In this document: piece by piece, positions 42,823 to 53,200 of the stretch
Layout of the letters: each line of letters starts with the position of its first letter
Numbering within the stretch: the first letter of the stretch is position 1
NCBI RefSeq assembly: GCF_035581365.1
Contig: NZ_CP141590.1
Span: 2,848,001 to 2,912,000, forward strand
Source: Tsuneonella sp. CC-YZS046
GTDB lineage: Bacteria > Pseudomonadota > Alphaproteobacteria > Sphingomonadales > Sphingomonadaceae
DNA: 64,000 bases
Direction: 5' to 3'
Made by a program: the position numbers and the translations under genes
The notes under the pieces: model-generated
What the model saw: only the letters and a program-made list of their open reading frames with translations
Databases searched by the model: none
Told to the model about the DNA's origin: nothing

Positions 42823-44051
42823 CCGATCCCGCCGGCAATTCCCCGCCCGAGGCGGCCACACCGCAAGCGTCGCGTTCCGACCCGCAAGCCTTCCAGCTTC
42901 GCGGCGACCCGCCCCGCGTCATGCGGCTCTCGCGCAAGGCGCTGGCCGTCATGGGCGTCGCCGCCGGCCTCGGCATCGGCGGTTCGCTGATCTACGCGCT
43001 CAAGCCGCCCGGCGAGAAGGAGGCCAAGGAACTCTACAGCACCGACAGCCGCGCCACGTCCGAGACGATCACGTCGGGGCCGAAGGATTATGGTCAGGCG
43101 CCGAAACTCGGCCCGCCACTTCCCGGCGACCTCGGCGGCCCGATCGTCTCGGCCCAGCAGCGCGGCGAGAATGTCCCGGTCCCGCCGGTCGGCGCCCAGC
43201 CCGATCCGCGCGCCCAGGCCGAGGAAGCCGCTCGCCAGCGCGCCCAGCAGGAACGCGACGCCGCCCGCATGAGCGGCGTGTTCTTGGGTGGCAGCAGCGC
43301 CGGGGCCGCTGCGATGCCGTCTCTGCCGAACCTCGCAATGACAGCGCCCGATGATGTCGCTCCGCAGCCCCCAGGACAATCAGATGGCTCGGCCGCGCAG
43401 GGCGACCAGGCTGCCAAGCGGGCCTTCATGGCGCAGGCGTCGAGTCAGCGCACGGTGAGCGTCGAGCGCCTGACCGCGCCGGCCTCGCCCAACATTGTGC
43501 AGGCCGGCAGCATCATCCCGGCCGCGCTCATCACCGGCATCCGTTCGGACCTTCCCGGTCAGATAACTGCCCAGGTGACGGCCAACGTCTATGACAGCCC
43601 CACGGGCCGCATCCTGCTCATTCCGCAAGGCGCCCGGCTGATCGGCGAATATGACAGCGAGATCGCCGCCGGACAGACCCGCGTGCTGCTCGCCTGGGAT
43701 CGGCTTATCCTGCCGGACGGCCGCTCGATCGTTCTCGAGCGCCAGCCCGGCGCCGATGCGGCCGGATATGCCGGCCTGCAGGATCGCGTGAACCAGCATT
43801 GGGGAAACCTGCTTAAGGCCGCGGCCGTCTCGACGCTGCTCGGCGTCGGCGTGGAACTGAGCGCGGATAGCGAGGACGACCTCACTCGCGCGCTGCGGCG
43901 GGGAAGCCAGGACACCATCAACCAGACCGGCCAGCAGATCGTTCGGCGACAGCTCAACGTGCAGCCGACGCTCACCGTCCGGCCGGGGCATCCGTTGCGC
44001 GTGGTCATCACGCGCGACCTGGTGCTTGAACCGATCGGAACGACACGATGA
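42819..44051 (+). CDS. trbI: TrbI (VirB10-like)
   Basis: 410 aa. Membrane segment at about 41-63 (LAVMGVAAGLGIGGSLIYAL) after a Pro-rich N-terminus. The C-terminal VirB10 domain holds AGSIIPAALITGIRSDLPGQ, RILLIPQGARLIGEYDS and LAWDRLILPDGRSIVL. The start GTG 42819 overlaps the trbG stop. Confidence 0.95.
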   Translation: MTDPAGNSPPEAATPQASRSDPQAFQLRGDPPRVMRLSRKALAVMGVAAGLGIGGSLIYALKPPGEKEAKELYSTDSRATSETITSGPKDYGQAPKLGPPLPGDLGGPIVSAQQRGENVPVPPVGAQPDPRAQAEEAARQRAQQERDAARMSGVFLGGSSAGAAAMPSLPNLAMTAPDDVAPQPPGQSDGSAAQGDQAAKRAFMAQASSQRTVSVERLTAPASPNIVQAGSIIPAALITGIRSDLPGQITAQVTANVYDSPTGRILLIPQGARLIGEYDSEIAAGQTRVLLAWDRLILPDGRSIVLERQPGADAAGYAGLQDRVNQHWGNLLKAAAVSTLLGVGVELSADSEDDLTRALRRGSQDTINQTGQQIVRRQLNVQPTLTVRPGHPLRVVITRDLVLEPIGTTR

Positions 44052-44269
44052 CGAAATTGAAGTTGGGGCCGCTGGCCGACGACCGCCCGGTCAAGATCAG
44101 CGTGGAGCTGCCCGCAGTCGTGCATCGCGATCTTGTCGCCTATGCCGCCGCGCTCGCGGCCGAGACCGGAGGATCGCCGGTCCCGCCTGACAAGCTGGTC
44201 GCGCCGATGCTCACCCGGTTCATGGAAACCGACAGGGCCTTTCGCCGGCACCGCGCGCAGGGGAGGTGA
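44048..44269 (+). CDS. DUF2274 protein
   Basis: 73 aa, the usual last gene of trb operons in this ICE type: KLKLGPLADDRPVKISVELP and LVAPMLTRFMETDRAFRRHR. It looks like a ribbon-helix-helix protein (VKISVELPAVVHRDLVAYAA) and may regulate transfer. It overlaps trbI by ATGA and is convergent with the next gene, with a gap of only 17 bp. Confidence 0.9.
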   Translation: MTKLKLGPLADDRPVKISVELPAVVHRDLVAYAAALAAETGGSPVPPDKLVAPMLTRFMETDRAFRRHRAQGR

Positions 44270-44286
44270 GCGCGCGCCGCGCGCCG

Positions 44287-44595
44287 TCAGTTGCCCATGA
44301 ACTTCTTGAAACGCTCCCGGCCTTCCGCCTCGATCACGGCCTGCTCGGCGTTGGCGCACTCGTCGCCGCGCGCCATTCCTTCCGCGCATTGCGCCACGAC
44401 CTGCCGCGCTTCATCGAGATGCGCCGCGAAATACTGCTTCCCGCGCGGCTCAGCCGACGCCGGAGCGGCGGCACGCGGGCCGGTGACGATCGCCGTCCGC
44501 TCGACGGGCACGATCACCGGACGGAGGACGAAACCGGCCCCGAACCCGATGATGAGCGTGACCAGCACGATGATGAGTGTCTTTCCTTGCGTCAT
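44287..44595 (-). CDS. TrbK-like membrane-anchored protein
   Basis: 102 aa. An N-terminal membrane anchor (LIIVLVTLIIGFGAGFVL) is followed by a periplasmic part with RQVVAQCAEGMARGDECANAE, a Cys pair with the spacing of entry-exclusion proteins. The end, AEGRERFKKFMGN, is nearly identical to the end of TrbJ (38710-39426). I think it is a second exclusion or TrbJ-interacting protein. It overlaps the LysR stop by ATGA and is on the strand opposite the trb operon. Confidence 0.7.
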   Translation of the reverse strand: MTQGKTLIIVLVTLIIGFGAGFVLRPVIVPVERTAIVTGPRAAAPASAEPRGKQYFAAHLDEARQVVAQCAEGMARGDECANAEQAVIEAEGRERFKKFMGN

Positions 44596-45542
44596 GATGG
44601 CTCCTTTCCCGGTTGCTGAAACGGCGGCTGCGGTCCAGGCACGGATGGCAGCGAATAGCGGATCGCCACGAAATCGAGGAAGCGGCGCAGGACGGCGTTC
44701 TCATTATCCTCACGCCAGTAGCCGGAGAATCCCACGCGGGCATGGCCGTTAGCGTCGTGGATCTCGCGGAAGATCACTCCTGGCACTTGGATACCAAGCG
44801 CCGATTCCGCGACGATCGAGATATGCCCGCCGAGCGCAATGGCGCTCAGCACTGTATCTCGCCCGATGTCGTCCATGTCGATCGCCAACGAGTTGCCGGG
44901 CAACCCGAGCTTCCCCAAGAGCATGTTTCGCGTTTCCGGGCCGGGATCTCGCTCGGTCAGTAGAAACTGCTCACCTTCAAGATCGGACCAATGGATGCGC
45001 TCATACACAGCCAGCGGATGACCTTCCGGCATCGCAACTAACAAGCGCTCGCTCCAAAATGGACACCTGGCCATTCCCGAATAGATCGTTTCTCCGGTCA
45101 TTATAGCGATGTCGAGGAGCCCACTTTCGATCCCGGCTAGGAGCATGTCGCGGTCGCGTTCAAAGCCGCGCACACGCACGTCAGGATAGCGCTCGTGAAA
45201 CTCGCTTAGAGTCGCCCGCAGATTGCCGGCTGAGAACGAGGTATAGAAGCCAATACCTAGCTTGCCAGCGTGGCCGCTCTGCGTCGCTCGCACCCAGGCG
45301 TTTAGTTCCTCGAACTCTCCGACTATTCGCTGTGCGGTGCGCAAGTAAGTTTTTCCGTTCGGCGTCAGCGTGGCGCCTCGTGTCCTGCGATCGAACAGCG
45401 CCATACCAAGCCTTTTCTCAACGGTGAGAATATGTCGGCTGAGAGTGGCTTGTTTAATGTTCAGGTTGCGTGCCGCGCGGCTAAAGCTGCCCGCATGTGC
45501 CGCAGCAATCAGGTATCGAAGCTGGCGCAGCTCTATCATCAC
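44592..45542 (-). CDS. LysR-family transcriptional regulator
   Basis: 316 aa. N-terminal HTH ELRQLRYLIAAAHAGSFSRA and KQATLSRHILTVEKRLG, followed by the periplasmic-binding-like effector domain. The ligand is unknown. LysR regulators sit at this place in many ICEs of this family and may control transfer. The start is GTG 45542 or ATG 45539, overlapping the ATPase stop. With both neighbours overlapping, it is expressed as part of a long minus-strand operon. Confidence 0.9.
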   Translation of the reverse strand: MMIELRQLRYLIAAAHAGSFSRAARNLNIKQATLSRHILTVEKRLGMALFDRRTRGATLTPNGKTYLRTAQRIVGEFEELNAWVRATQSGHAGKLGIGFYTSFSAGNLRATLSEFHERYPDVRVRGFERDRDMLLAGIESGLLDIAIMTGETIYSGMARCPFWSERLLVAMPEGHPLAVYERIHWSDLEGEQFLLTERDPGPETRNMLLGKLGLPGNSLAIDMDDIGRDTVLSAIALGGHISIVAESALGIQVPGVIFREIHDANGHARVGFSGYWREDNENAVLRRFLDFVAIRYSLPSVPGPQPPFQQPGKEPS

Positions 45543-48079
45543 GCCGGTTCAGCCGTTGAATGGAGTGAGATCACTTCGACACTCAGGGTTCGATCCCGAT
45601 AGGCCAACAATCGCAGGGCATTAAACACGACGAGCAACGTCGATCCTTCATGCACCGCCACTGCCGGCCCAATGCCAAGTCCGAGGATCGTTGCCGGCAC
45701 CAGGAAAGCGACGATGCCGAGGCTGACGAACACATTCTGCCGGATTACGGAACGGGTGGTTCGGCTGAGTCCCACCGCGAAAGGCAAATGCGAGAGATCG
45801 TCGGCCATGAGTGCAACATCGGCCGTCTCAAGGGCAACGTCGGAACCTGCGGCGCCCATGGCGATCCCCACCGTCGCGCTCGCCATGGCCGGTGCATCAT
45901 TGACGCCATCGCCGACCATGGCGACCTTGGTTTCGGCGCGGAGCTTTTTGATCGCCTCGACCTTGTCCTCCGGCATGAGATCGCCCCATGCCTCGTCGAG
46001 CCCTACTTCCCGCGCAATCGCCTCGGCTGCCTTCTGATGGTCGCCTGAGATCATGATCATGCGTTTGATGCCGATCTCGTGCAGCCGCTTGAGCGCTGCC
46101 TTGGCCGTCTCCCGAGGCGTGTCGAGCAGGCCGATCGCACCTAGGTCGCGATCATCCCGCCGCACGACCATGCTGGTCTGCCCGCCCTCGCGCAATTGCG
46201 CGATTGCCTCGGCCATCGCCGGGGACAGCGGCGCAATACCATCGGCGCCGAACATCTCGGCCTTGCCGATGAGAACCTCGTCCTCACCGACAAGAGCCGA
46301 GACGCCGCGACCCGTCAGGCTCTTCAGGTTTTCGGCCTGCGGGATGGGGTGTTCGCCGCTATGGTCCCGGCCGTCTCGGGCAATAGCCTGCGCCAGAGGG
46401 TGGTCGCTCAGGCTTTCGACGGCGACCGCGATCGCCAGCAATTCTTCCTTCGCTACTCCCGGTGCTGGGATGATCTGCTGGATGCGCGGCTCTCCCTTGG
46501 TGAGCGTGCCAGTCTTGTCGAAAGCGATCGCATCGAGCGAGCCAAGCAGTTCGAGCGGCGCACCTCCCTTGACGAGGACGCCGCCCCGCGCAGCGCGCGC
46601 GACGCCAGAGAGGACCGCGCTCGGGGTGGCGATGGCGAGCGCACAGGGGCTGGCGGCGACCAGCACTGCCATGGCGCGGTAGAAGCTGTCGCGGAACGGT
46701 TCGTCGACCACCACCCAGGCGAACAGCAGCACGACCGCCAGCACGAGAACGAGCGGCACGAAAATCCGCTCGAAGCGGTCGGTGAAACGCTGCGTCGGTG
46801 ACTTCTGCGTCTCCGCTTCGCTTACCATCTTGACCACCTTGGCAAGCGTGCTTTCGCTCGACAGGCGCGTCACCTCGATCTCGATGAGCCCGCTGCCGTT
46901 GATCGTGCCGGCAAAGACCCGGTTCGCCGCATCGACCCGATCGGGATTGGCGCGCGCTGCCGCGTCGTCCATCACAGGCTGCTTGTCGACGGGAATGCTC
47001 TCGCCGGTCACTGGCGCCTGGTTGATGCTGGATGTGCCCTTGATCACAAAGCCGTCGGCCGCCACGCGCGCATCCGGTTTCACGATCACGGTATCGCCGA
47101 CCTTCAGGTCATCGACCGAGATTTCCTCCATGGTGCCGTCCGGCCGCCGGACGGTGGCAGTGCGCGGCGCGAGTTCGGCCAGCGCCTCGATCGCCCGCTT
47201 GGCGCGGCCCATGGCATAGTGCTCCAGCGCGTGGCCGAGGCTGAACAGGAACAACAACAGCGCGCCTTCGGCGAAAGCGCCGAGCGCCGCCGCGCCGGCC
47301 GCCGCGACGAGCATGAGCGTGTCGATCTCGAATTTGCGCAGCCTGAGATTGTCGATCGCCTCACGCAGGGTGAAGAAGCCGCCGAAGAAATAGGCGACGA
47401 TATAGAGCGCAGTCGGGAGCCAGCCCGGCGCCGCCGCGACGAGCTTCTCGACGGCGAAGCCGATGCCGAGCAGAGCGCCGCAGGTAAGCGCAAAGATCAG
47501 CTCAGTGTTGGGGCCAAGAAAGGCGCCATGATCATGGTCGTGACCGTCGCCTTTCGTATGCGCGGCCTTCGCGTCATCGGCGCCATGGTCGTGTCCTGCA
47601 TGCGTATCTTCGGGAGAATACACCAGCGTCCGTCTCGTCTGACTGACCCCCAGCTTTGCGAGCGCGTGGAGGATTTCCCGTTCCGAAACCTGTTCCCGAT
47701 CGAACTCCACGCGCACCATTCCAGCGGCATTGGTATCGGCTTCGAGCACGCCCGGCAGGGCTTGCAATCGCGCGCTGACGGTTCGCGCCTTTCTCTGGTG
47801 GCGGATTCCTTTGACCGGCCACAGCACATGGCCATATCGCTCGGCGATGGCAGCGCCTGCGGCTTGCGCGATGTCGCGGATGCGGCCCAGGGTAAGGGTT
47901 TCGCGATCATAGTGGATGCAGAGCAGGGCCGGCTTGTCCCCTTCAGCCGGAACGATATGCGCCTTTTCGATCCCTGGCCGCGCCGCAAGATTGGCTGTCA
48001 GCCGCTCGACACAGGCGTCGTTGGCGTCCGGGATTTCGGGAAGGATGAGCGGTATATCGAGCTGTAGCTTTTGCGACAT
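45539..48079 (-). CDS. P1B-4-type heavy-metal ATPase
   Basis: 846 aa inner-membrane exporter. N-terminal two ferredoxin-like HMA repeats lack the CxxC metal motif. A His-rich stretch (HAGHDHGADDAKAAHTKGDG, about 165-190) follows. The transport motif is SPC in VAASPCALAIATP (about 473), not CPC, and the end has HEGSTLLVVFNALRLL; both mark subgroup P1B-4 (cobalt, zinc or iron). Phosphorylation site AFDKTGTLTKGEP at about 518, and MVGDGVNDAPA. The start at ATG 48079 has GAGGAAA six bases before it. Confidence 0.92.
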   Translation of the reverse strand: MSQKLQLDIPLILPEIPDANDACVERLTANLAARPGIEKAHIVPAEGDKPALLCIHYDRETLTLGRIRDIAQAAGAAIAERYGHVLWPVKGIRHQRKARTVSARLQALPGVLEADTNAAGMVRVEFDREQVSEREILHALAKLGVSQTRRTLVYSPEDTHAGHDHGADDAKAAHTKGDGHDHDHGAFLGPNTELIFALTCGALLGIGFAVEKLVAAAPGWLPTALYIVAYFFGGFFTLREAIDNLRLRKFEIDTLMLVAAAGAAALGAFAEGALLLFLFSLGHALEHYAMGRAKRAIEALAELAPRTATVRRPDGTMEEISVDDLKVGDTVIVKPDARVAADGFVIKGTSSINQAPVTGESIPVDKQPVMDDAAARANPDRVDAANRVFAGTINGSGLIEIEVTRLSSESTLAKVVKMVSEAETQKSPTQRFTDRFERIFVPLVLVLAVVLLFAWVVVDEPFRDSFYRAMAVLVAASPCALAIATPSAVLSGVARAARGGVLVKGGAPLELLGSLDAIAFDKTGTLTKGEPRIQQIIPAPGVAKEELLAIAVAVESLSDHPLAQAIARDGRDHSGEHPIPQAENLKSLTGRGVSALVGEDEVLIGKAEMFGADGIAPLSPAMAEAIAQLREGGQTSMVVRRDDRDLGAIGLLDTPRETAKAALKRLHEIGIKRMIMISGDHQKAAEAIAREVGLDEAWGDLMPEDKVEAIKKLRAETKVAMVGDGVNDAPAMASATVGIAMGAAGSDVALETADVALMADDLSHLPFAVGLSRTTRSVIRQNVFVSLGIVAFLVPATILGLGIGPAVAVHEGSTLLVVFNALRLLAYRDRTLSVEVISLHSTAEPA

Positions 48080-48143
48080 GGGATTTCCTCTGATGGATTC
48101 GGGACATGGCAGCGCTTGCGCCACGAAGGGCGACGGCGGGCCT

Positions 48144-48494
48144 TTAGGGAGGCGGTTGCCCGACCCGTTCCGAGCTGTCCCGGCGGCAGATTTGCGATGG
48201 AGCCTCGGCGCGAAGGATCACGATCGCGTTATCCGAGATCGCGAGGTTCGCGTAGTCGCCGAAATACGTGACTCCGGCGGCCGGGGCGGTCAGGCGCTCG
48301 GCTTTGCCATCCGGCAAGGTAGCGAGATTGATCGTCAGGCCGTCCCCGACAAACTCAACGCTTACTTTCCTCCCGCCCTCGCACGTAAAGATGTGCGTTC
48401 CGACCAAGCGCGACGCGCGACTGGTCTTTTCAGCCTCAGTCTCAGGTGAGCAACCCGAGCTGACGGCCAGCAGAAAGATGCCCGAGAGGAACAC
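48144..48494 (-). CDS. Putative lipoprotein, MliC/lysozyme-inhibitor-like
   Basis: 116 aa from GTG 48494. A short hydrophobic leader ends in a lipobox-like VSSGC. The mature part has HIFTCEGGRKVSVEFVGD and AAGVTYFGDYANLAISDNA, resembling the C-type-lysozyme inhibitor fold (MliC/PliC). The leader lacks positive charges and the ribosome site is weak, so the start is doubtful; the N-terminus may be further upstream or damaged. Role in metal resistance is unclear. Confidence 0.55.
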   Translation of the reverse strand: MFLSGIFLLAVSSGCSPETEAEKTSRASRLVGTHIFTCEGGRKVSVEFVGDGLTINLATLPDGKAERLTAPAAGVTYFGDYANLAISDNAIVILRAEAPSQICRRDSSERVGQPPP

Positions 48495-48663
48495 GCGCGT
48501 CGGGCATCCCCGATTGTGCGGCCTCGAATAAGGTGTCTCGCACAGATACGGGCGGCTGCAATCTGTCGCCGTGAACGCCTTGGAAAGACGCTCACGGCGC
48601 GGACCCTTCTCGCACAAGCAAGCAAAGGGGGCATTGCCTTGTGGGGGGTCGATCAATGTCATG

Positions 48664-48954
48664 TCAGTCGAAAAGCTCTTCAAAAAAGCTCTTCCGGCGG
48701 CGTCGCTTATGGTCGCCGTGACCATAGCCGCCTCTGTGGCCTTCCCGTCCGCGCTCGAAGTCTCCGTCGCGCGGCGAATAGGAGGCCGTTTTGGCTGCGC
48801 TGCGTTCAATGATCTTGTCGAGTTCGCCCCGGTCGAGCCACACGCCCCGGCATTGCGGGCAGTAGTCAATTTCGATGCCCTGCCTGTCGCTCATGACGAG
48901 ATCGACCTGGCAGATGGGACAGGGGAGCCCTTGCTTCGACGGACGTTCTACCAT
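48664..48954 (-). CDS. zf-TFIIB zinc-ribbon protein
   Basis: 96 aa. The zinc ribbon CPICQVDLVMSDR then YCPQCRGVWLDRGELDKII is intact (four Cys). The C-terminal half is very basic and His/Gly-rich (GHRGGYGHGDHKRRRRKSFF), as in the sphingomonad members. ATG 48954 has AGGAGG eight bases before. Function unknown; it may bind nucleic acid or metal. The gene overlaps none of its neighbours directly but shares strand and operon order. Confidence 0.8.
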   Translation of the reverse strand: MVERPSKQGLPCPICQVDLVMSDRQGIEIDYCPQCRGVWLDRGELDKIIERSAAKTASYSPRDGDFERGREGHRGGYGHGDHKRRRRKSFFEELFD

Positions 48955-49055
48955 GGGAAAAGTCCTCCTTCCTGGAGCCTGGAATATGCGGCTCGGAACA
49001 TCGCCGCATCGAGTTGCGGATTTCGTGGATGGAGCAGGGCCGGTCCTTTCATGGT

Positions 49056-49655
49056 TCAGCATCCACTCGCCAAGCGAGCTTCCCGTCGGGCATCCTTGAG
49101 GATTTCGACCCCACCCTTGATGGCGATCAGCGCCGTGGCGAGCCCGACCACGAGGTCCGGCCAGTTGGTTCCCAGCCAGAGCACGAGGGCTCCAGCGACA
49201 AGGATGCCGCCATTGGAGATGAAATCGTTGAAGCTGAAGGTGGTCGCCGCGCGCAGGGCAACATCAGGCCGTTCAAGCCTCTGAAGCAGCCTCAGGCACA
49301 GATAGTTGATGGCGGCGGCAACGGCAGACATCAGCATCATGGCCGAGCCCACCGGCTCGCTGCCATAGATGTAGCGGCGGCCGACATCGACAAGAATACC
49401 GACCGCAAAGACAAGCAGCATCGTGCCTGACACCATGGCGGCGCGGGTTTTCCAGATCTTGCGCTGGCTCAACGCGATGAGGCTCAGCAGATAAACGCCG
49501 GCATCGGAAAGATTGTCGACGCCGTTTGCGATCAGGGCACTCGAATCGGCGGTAAAGCCGACCATGAAAAAGGCGGCGGAAATACCGGCGTTGAGGATCA
49601 GCACGATCCAAAGCGTCCGCCGCTTTGAAGGGCTAGGCTGAGCTGTATCAGCCAT
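49056..49655 (-). CDS. Cation diffusion facilitator, short form
   Basis: 199 aa with five or six membrane segments: LWIVLILNAGISAAFFMVG, NGVDNLSDAGVYLLSLIAL (metal-site Asp residues), FNDFISNGGILVAGALVL. There is no His loop and no C-terminal cytoplasmic domain. It exports divalent cations such as zinc or cobalt. It overlaps the start region of the SRPBCC gene end by 8 bp. Confidence 0.87.
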   Translation of the reverse strand: MADTAQPSPSKRRTLWIVLILNAGISAAFFMVGFTADSSALIANGVDNLSDAGVYLLSLIALSQRKIWKTRAAMVSGTMLLVFAVGILVDVGRRYIYGSEPVGSAMMLMSAVAAAINYLCLRLLQRLERPDVALRAATTFSFNDFISNGGILVAGALVLWLGTNWPDLVVGLATALIAIKGGVEILKDARREARLASGC

Positions 49656-50151
49656 GGGTTGCCTTCCGGGCAGCGCGTGCGCTTTGTGCTCTGCGACGAT
49701 GCCGATTGATGCCGGAAAGGCCGCCCTGCGCTTCCTTCTTGAGGAACTTCACAAACGCCCGGTCTTGTAGGTGTAAGGTCTGGCGCAACCCTCTACGCAG
49801 CAACCTTCCAAGCAGGCGGCCTAGAAATCCGTTGAACTCCAGCGTGTGGCGAATTTGCGTGCCGAGCCCGGACGCCTCCAATTCATATTGCTCATCCAGC
49901 ACCTCAAGGCCGCGGACGGCGATCGACCAGCCTATCACCCGTGGCTTTTCGTGTCGGGTGATCGTGGCTGTGGTGTTGATCCGATACTCGCCTTTGAACA
50001 GCGCAAACGAGAGCCCCATGCCCCTGTGAAGCGCGGCGCTATCCTCGAAACGATAGCTCGGATGCCAGATTGCGAAAGCATGCAAGTCCGAAAGGCAGGT
50101 CCAGACTCTCAGCGGCGAAATGTTCAAGGTGAAGGTGGTTTCTTCCTTCAT
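49648..50151 (-). CDS. SRPBCC-family protein
   Basis: 167 aa. Polyketide-cyclase-like fold: EETTFTLNISPLRVWTCLSD, FAIWHPSYRFEDS and GLGTQIRHTLEFNGFLGRLLG. It binds hydrophobic ligands in known relatives; the ligand here is unknown. The C-terminal tail is Arg-rich. It is positioned between czcA and the CDF gene and its role with metals is not known. Confidence 0.82.
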   Translation of the reverse strand: MKEETTFTLNISPLRVWTCLSDLHAFAIWHPSYRFEDSAALHRGMGLSFALFKGEYRINTTATITRHEKPRVIGWSIAVRGLEVLDEQYELEASGLGTQIRHTLEFNGFLGRLLGRLLRRGLRQTLHLQDRAFVKFLKKEAQGGLSGINRHRRRAQSARAARKATHG

Positions 50152-50247
50152 CGCTTGTGTGACCTTTCAATTCAGCGCGGCGACATCCTCAACTTGGTTT
50201 TCTCGGCAACGCGCGCAGCCCCATGGCTGCGCGCGAATTGCCTTTAT

Positions 50248-53200
50248 TCATGTGTGGGCGTCCGTTGGGCCGGAGATGGGCGCCTCTGAACCCGTTGCGG
50301 CATCCGCCTTCGGCGGCACATCCGTCTCTCGCCGGCCATAGCGGGCATAAAGCGTCGGCAGCACGAACAGGGTGAGCAGTGTCGCGGAGATCAGGCCGCC
50401 GATCACCACCGTTGCGAGCGGCTTTTGCACTTCTGCGCCCGCGCCCGTGGCGATGGCCATGGGGACAAACCCGAGACTCGCGACCAGCGCCGTCATCACC
50501 ACCGGCCGCAATCGCATCATGGCGCCTTCACGGGCGGCCTTTGCCCGCTCCATGCCTCTCTCCATCAGCCCCTGAATAGACGTCACCATCACGAGCCCGT
50601 TGAGGACCGCGATGCCGGACAGCGCGATGAAGCCTACCGCCGCCGAGATCGAGAACGGCATACCTCGCAGGAACAGCGAGAGGACGCCGCCGACCAGCGC
50701 CAGCGGGACGCCCGTGAACACGATCGCGGCGTCGCGAACGCTTCCCAATGCGCCGTAGAGCAGCAGCATGATCAGCGCGAAGCAGGCGGGAACCACCAGC
50801 ATCAGCCTTTCGCTGGCTGACTGGAGATTCTCGAACTGCCCGCCCCAATCCAGATATTGGCCGGCAGCAAGGCGCACGTCCCTGTCGATCACTTCCTGGG
50901 CATCGGCGACGACGCCTGCAACGTCGCGTCCGCGCACATTGGCCTGGACGACGACGCGCCGCTTGCCGTTCTCGCGGCTGATCTGGTTGGGGCCATCGGT
51001 CACACCGATGTCTGCAACGCTCTGGAGCGGCACGAACCCGCCATTCGGCAGAGGAACAGGAACCTGCGCCAGAGTCTGGAGATCGGCCCTGGCCGCATCC
51101 GACAGGCGGATGGTGACGGCAAACCGCCGGTCGCCTTCGAAGATCATGCCGGCATCGCGCCCGCCGATCGCCGCCGAGATCGTGTCTTGCACGGCCTGCG
51201 CGGTGATGCCGAGCCGCGACATGATGTCGCGCCGCGGCCGGATGTCGAGCATCGGCAATCCCTCCGTCTGCTCTACTCGAACGTCGACCGCGCCTTCGGT
51301 CTGACGCAGGATCGCCGCGATCTGGTTGGCGGTGGCATTCATTGCGTCGAAGTCGTCGCCGAACACCTTGACCGCCACATCGCCGCGCACGCCGGCGATC
51401 AGCTCGTTGAACCGCATCTGGATTGGTTGCGTGATCTCGAATGCACCACCCGGCAATCCTTCCAGAACCTGCTCAACCTTCGCGACCAGTTCTGCTTTGG
51501 ACAGACTGCTGTTTGGCCACTCGTCCCTTGGCTTCATGATGATGAAGGTGTCGGAGATGTTGGGCGGCATGGGATCTGCTGCGAGTTCGGCCGTGCCCGT
51601 CTTCGAGAAAACGAAGCGCACTTCCGGCAGCCTGGCGATCTCCCGCTCGATCCGCGATTGCATCGCCTGGCTTTGATCGACCGACGTTCCCGGAACGCGC
51701 AGAACCTGCGCGGTCAGGTCGCCCTCGTCGAGTTGGGGAAGGAACTCCTGCCCCAGGAACGAAAAGGTCAGGATCGCCGCCAGAAAGGCGCCGACACCAA
51801 CGCCCATGGTGAGCGAGGGCCGCTTCATCGCCTTGTCGAGGCCCGGCTCATACTTGCGCTTGAGCCAGGACATGATCCGTCCTTCCTTCTCCTCCACCGG
51901 CTTCGACAGCCAGATAGCCAGCATCGCCGGCACGAAGGTCAGGGAGAGGACAAACGCCGAAACCAGCGCCATGATGACGGTCAGCGCCATGGGCGTGAAC
52001 GTCTTGCCCTCGACGCCGGTGAGCGTGAGCAGCGGCACATATACGAGGATGATGATCGCCTGGCCGAATACGGTCGGACGGATCATCTCGCGCGCGGCTT
52101 GGGCAACCACCGACAGCCGCTCCTCGAGTGCCAGGGTGCGGCCGTAATGATGCTGCCGTTCGGCGATGCGCCGCAGCGCGTTTTCGACGATGATGACCGC
52201 GCCATCGACGATGAGGCCGAAGTCGAGCGCCCCGAGGCTCATGAGGTTTGCCGAGACTCCGCCTCTCAGCATCCCGAAGCTGGTCATCAGCATGGTGATC
52301 GGGATTACCAGCGCCGCGATCAGCGCCGCCCGGAAATTGCCGAGCAGCAGGAACAGCACCACGATGACGAGCAGCGCGCCTTCGGTGAGGTTCTTCGCAA
52401 CCGTCTTGATCGTGGAGTTCACCAGCGCGGTGCGGTCGAGGACCGGCTGCACCACTACGTCGGTCGGCAGCGAGGCGTTGATCTCGGTCAGCCGCTCCGC
52501 GACAGCCGAGGCCACGGTGCGGCTGTTCTCACCGATCCGCATGATCGCAGTGCCGACAACGACCTCCTGGCCATTCTCGGAGGCCGAGCCGTAGCGGATG
52601 GCTTGGCCGAGGCGGACCTGCGCCACCTGATCGAGCCGGATCGGCACGCCCTCGCGCGTGGCGATGACGGTGCTGGCCAGTTCCCCGATATTACGGATGC
52701 GCGCGTCCGAGCGGACGGCGAGCCCTTCGCCGCCGCGATCAACCACTCCGGCGCCGACGCCGACATTGTTCTGTTCGAGCGCCTGCGCGAGGGCCGTCAA
52801 ATCCATGCCGATCGCCGCCAGCCGCTGCACATCGGGGATCACCTGGAACTGCTTCACATAGCCGCCGATCGAGTCGACGCCGGCCAGACCGGGTGTGTTC
52901 TTGAGCAGCGGCGCGACGATCCAGTCCTGCGCAGTGCGCAGATAGGTTGCCTTATCGGCCTCGGTAACGAGCCGTTCGCCTTCCGGCGTGATGTAGCTGC
53001 CGTCCGGCTGGATGCCGGGTTCGCCGGGCTTATGGGTGTCCTCGTCGCGATGTTCGAGATGGACAGTCCACATAAAGACTTCGCCAAGTCCCGTCGCGAT
53101 CGGACCCATTGTGGGAACCGCACCATCGGGCAGGCTTTCCTCGGCGACCCGCAGCCGCTCGGCGACCTGCTGGCGTGCAAAATAGATATCGGTCGATTCC

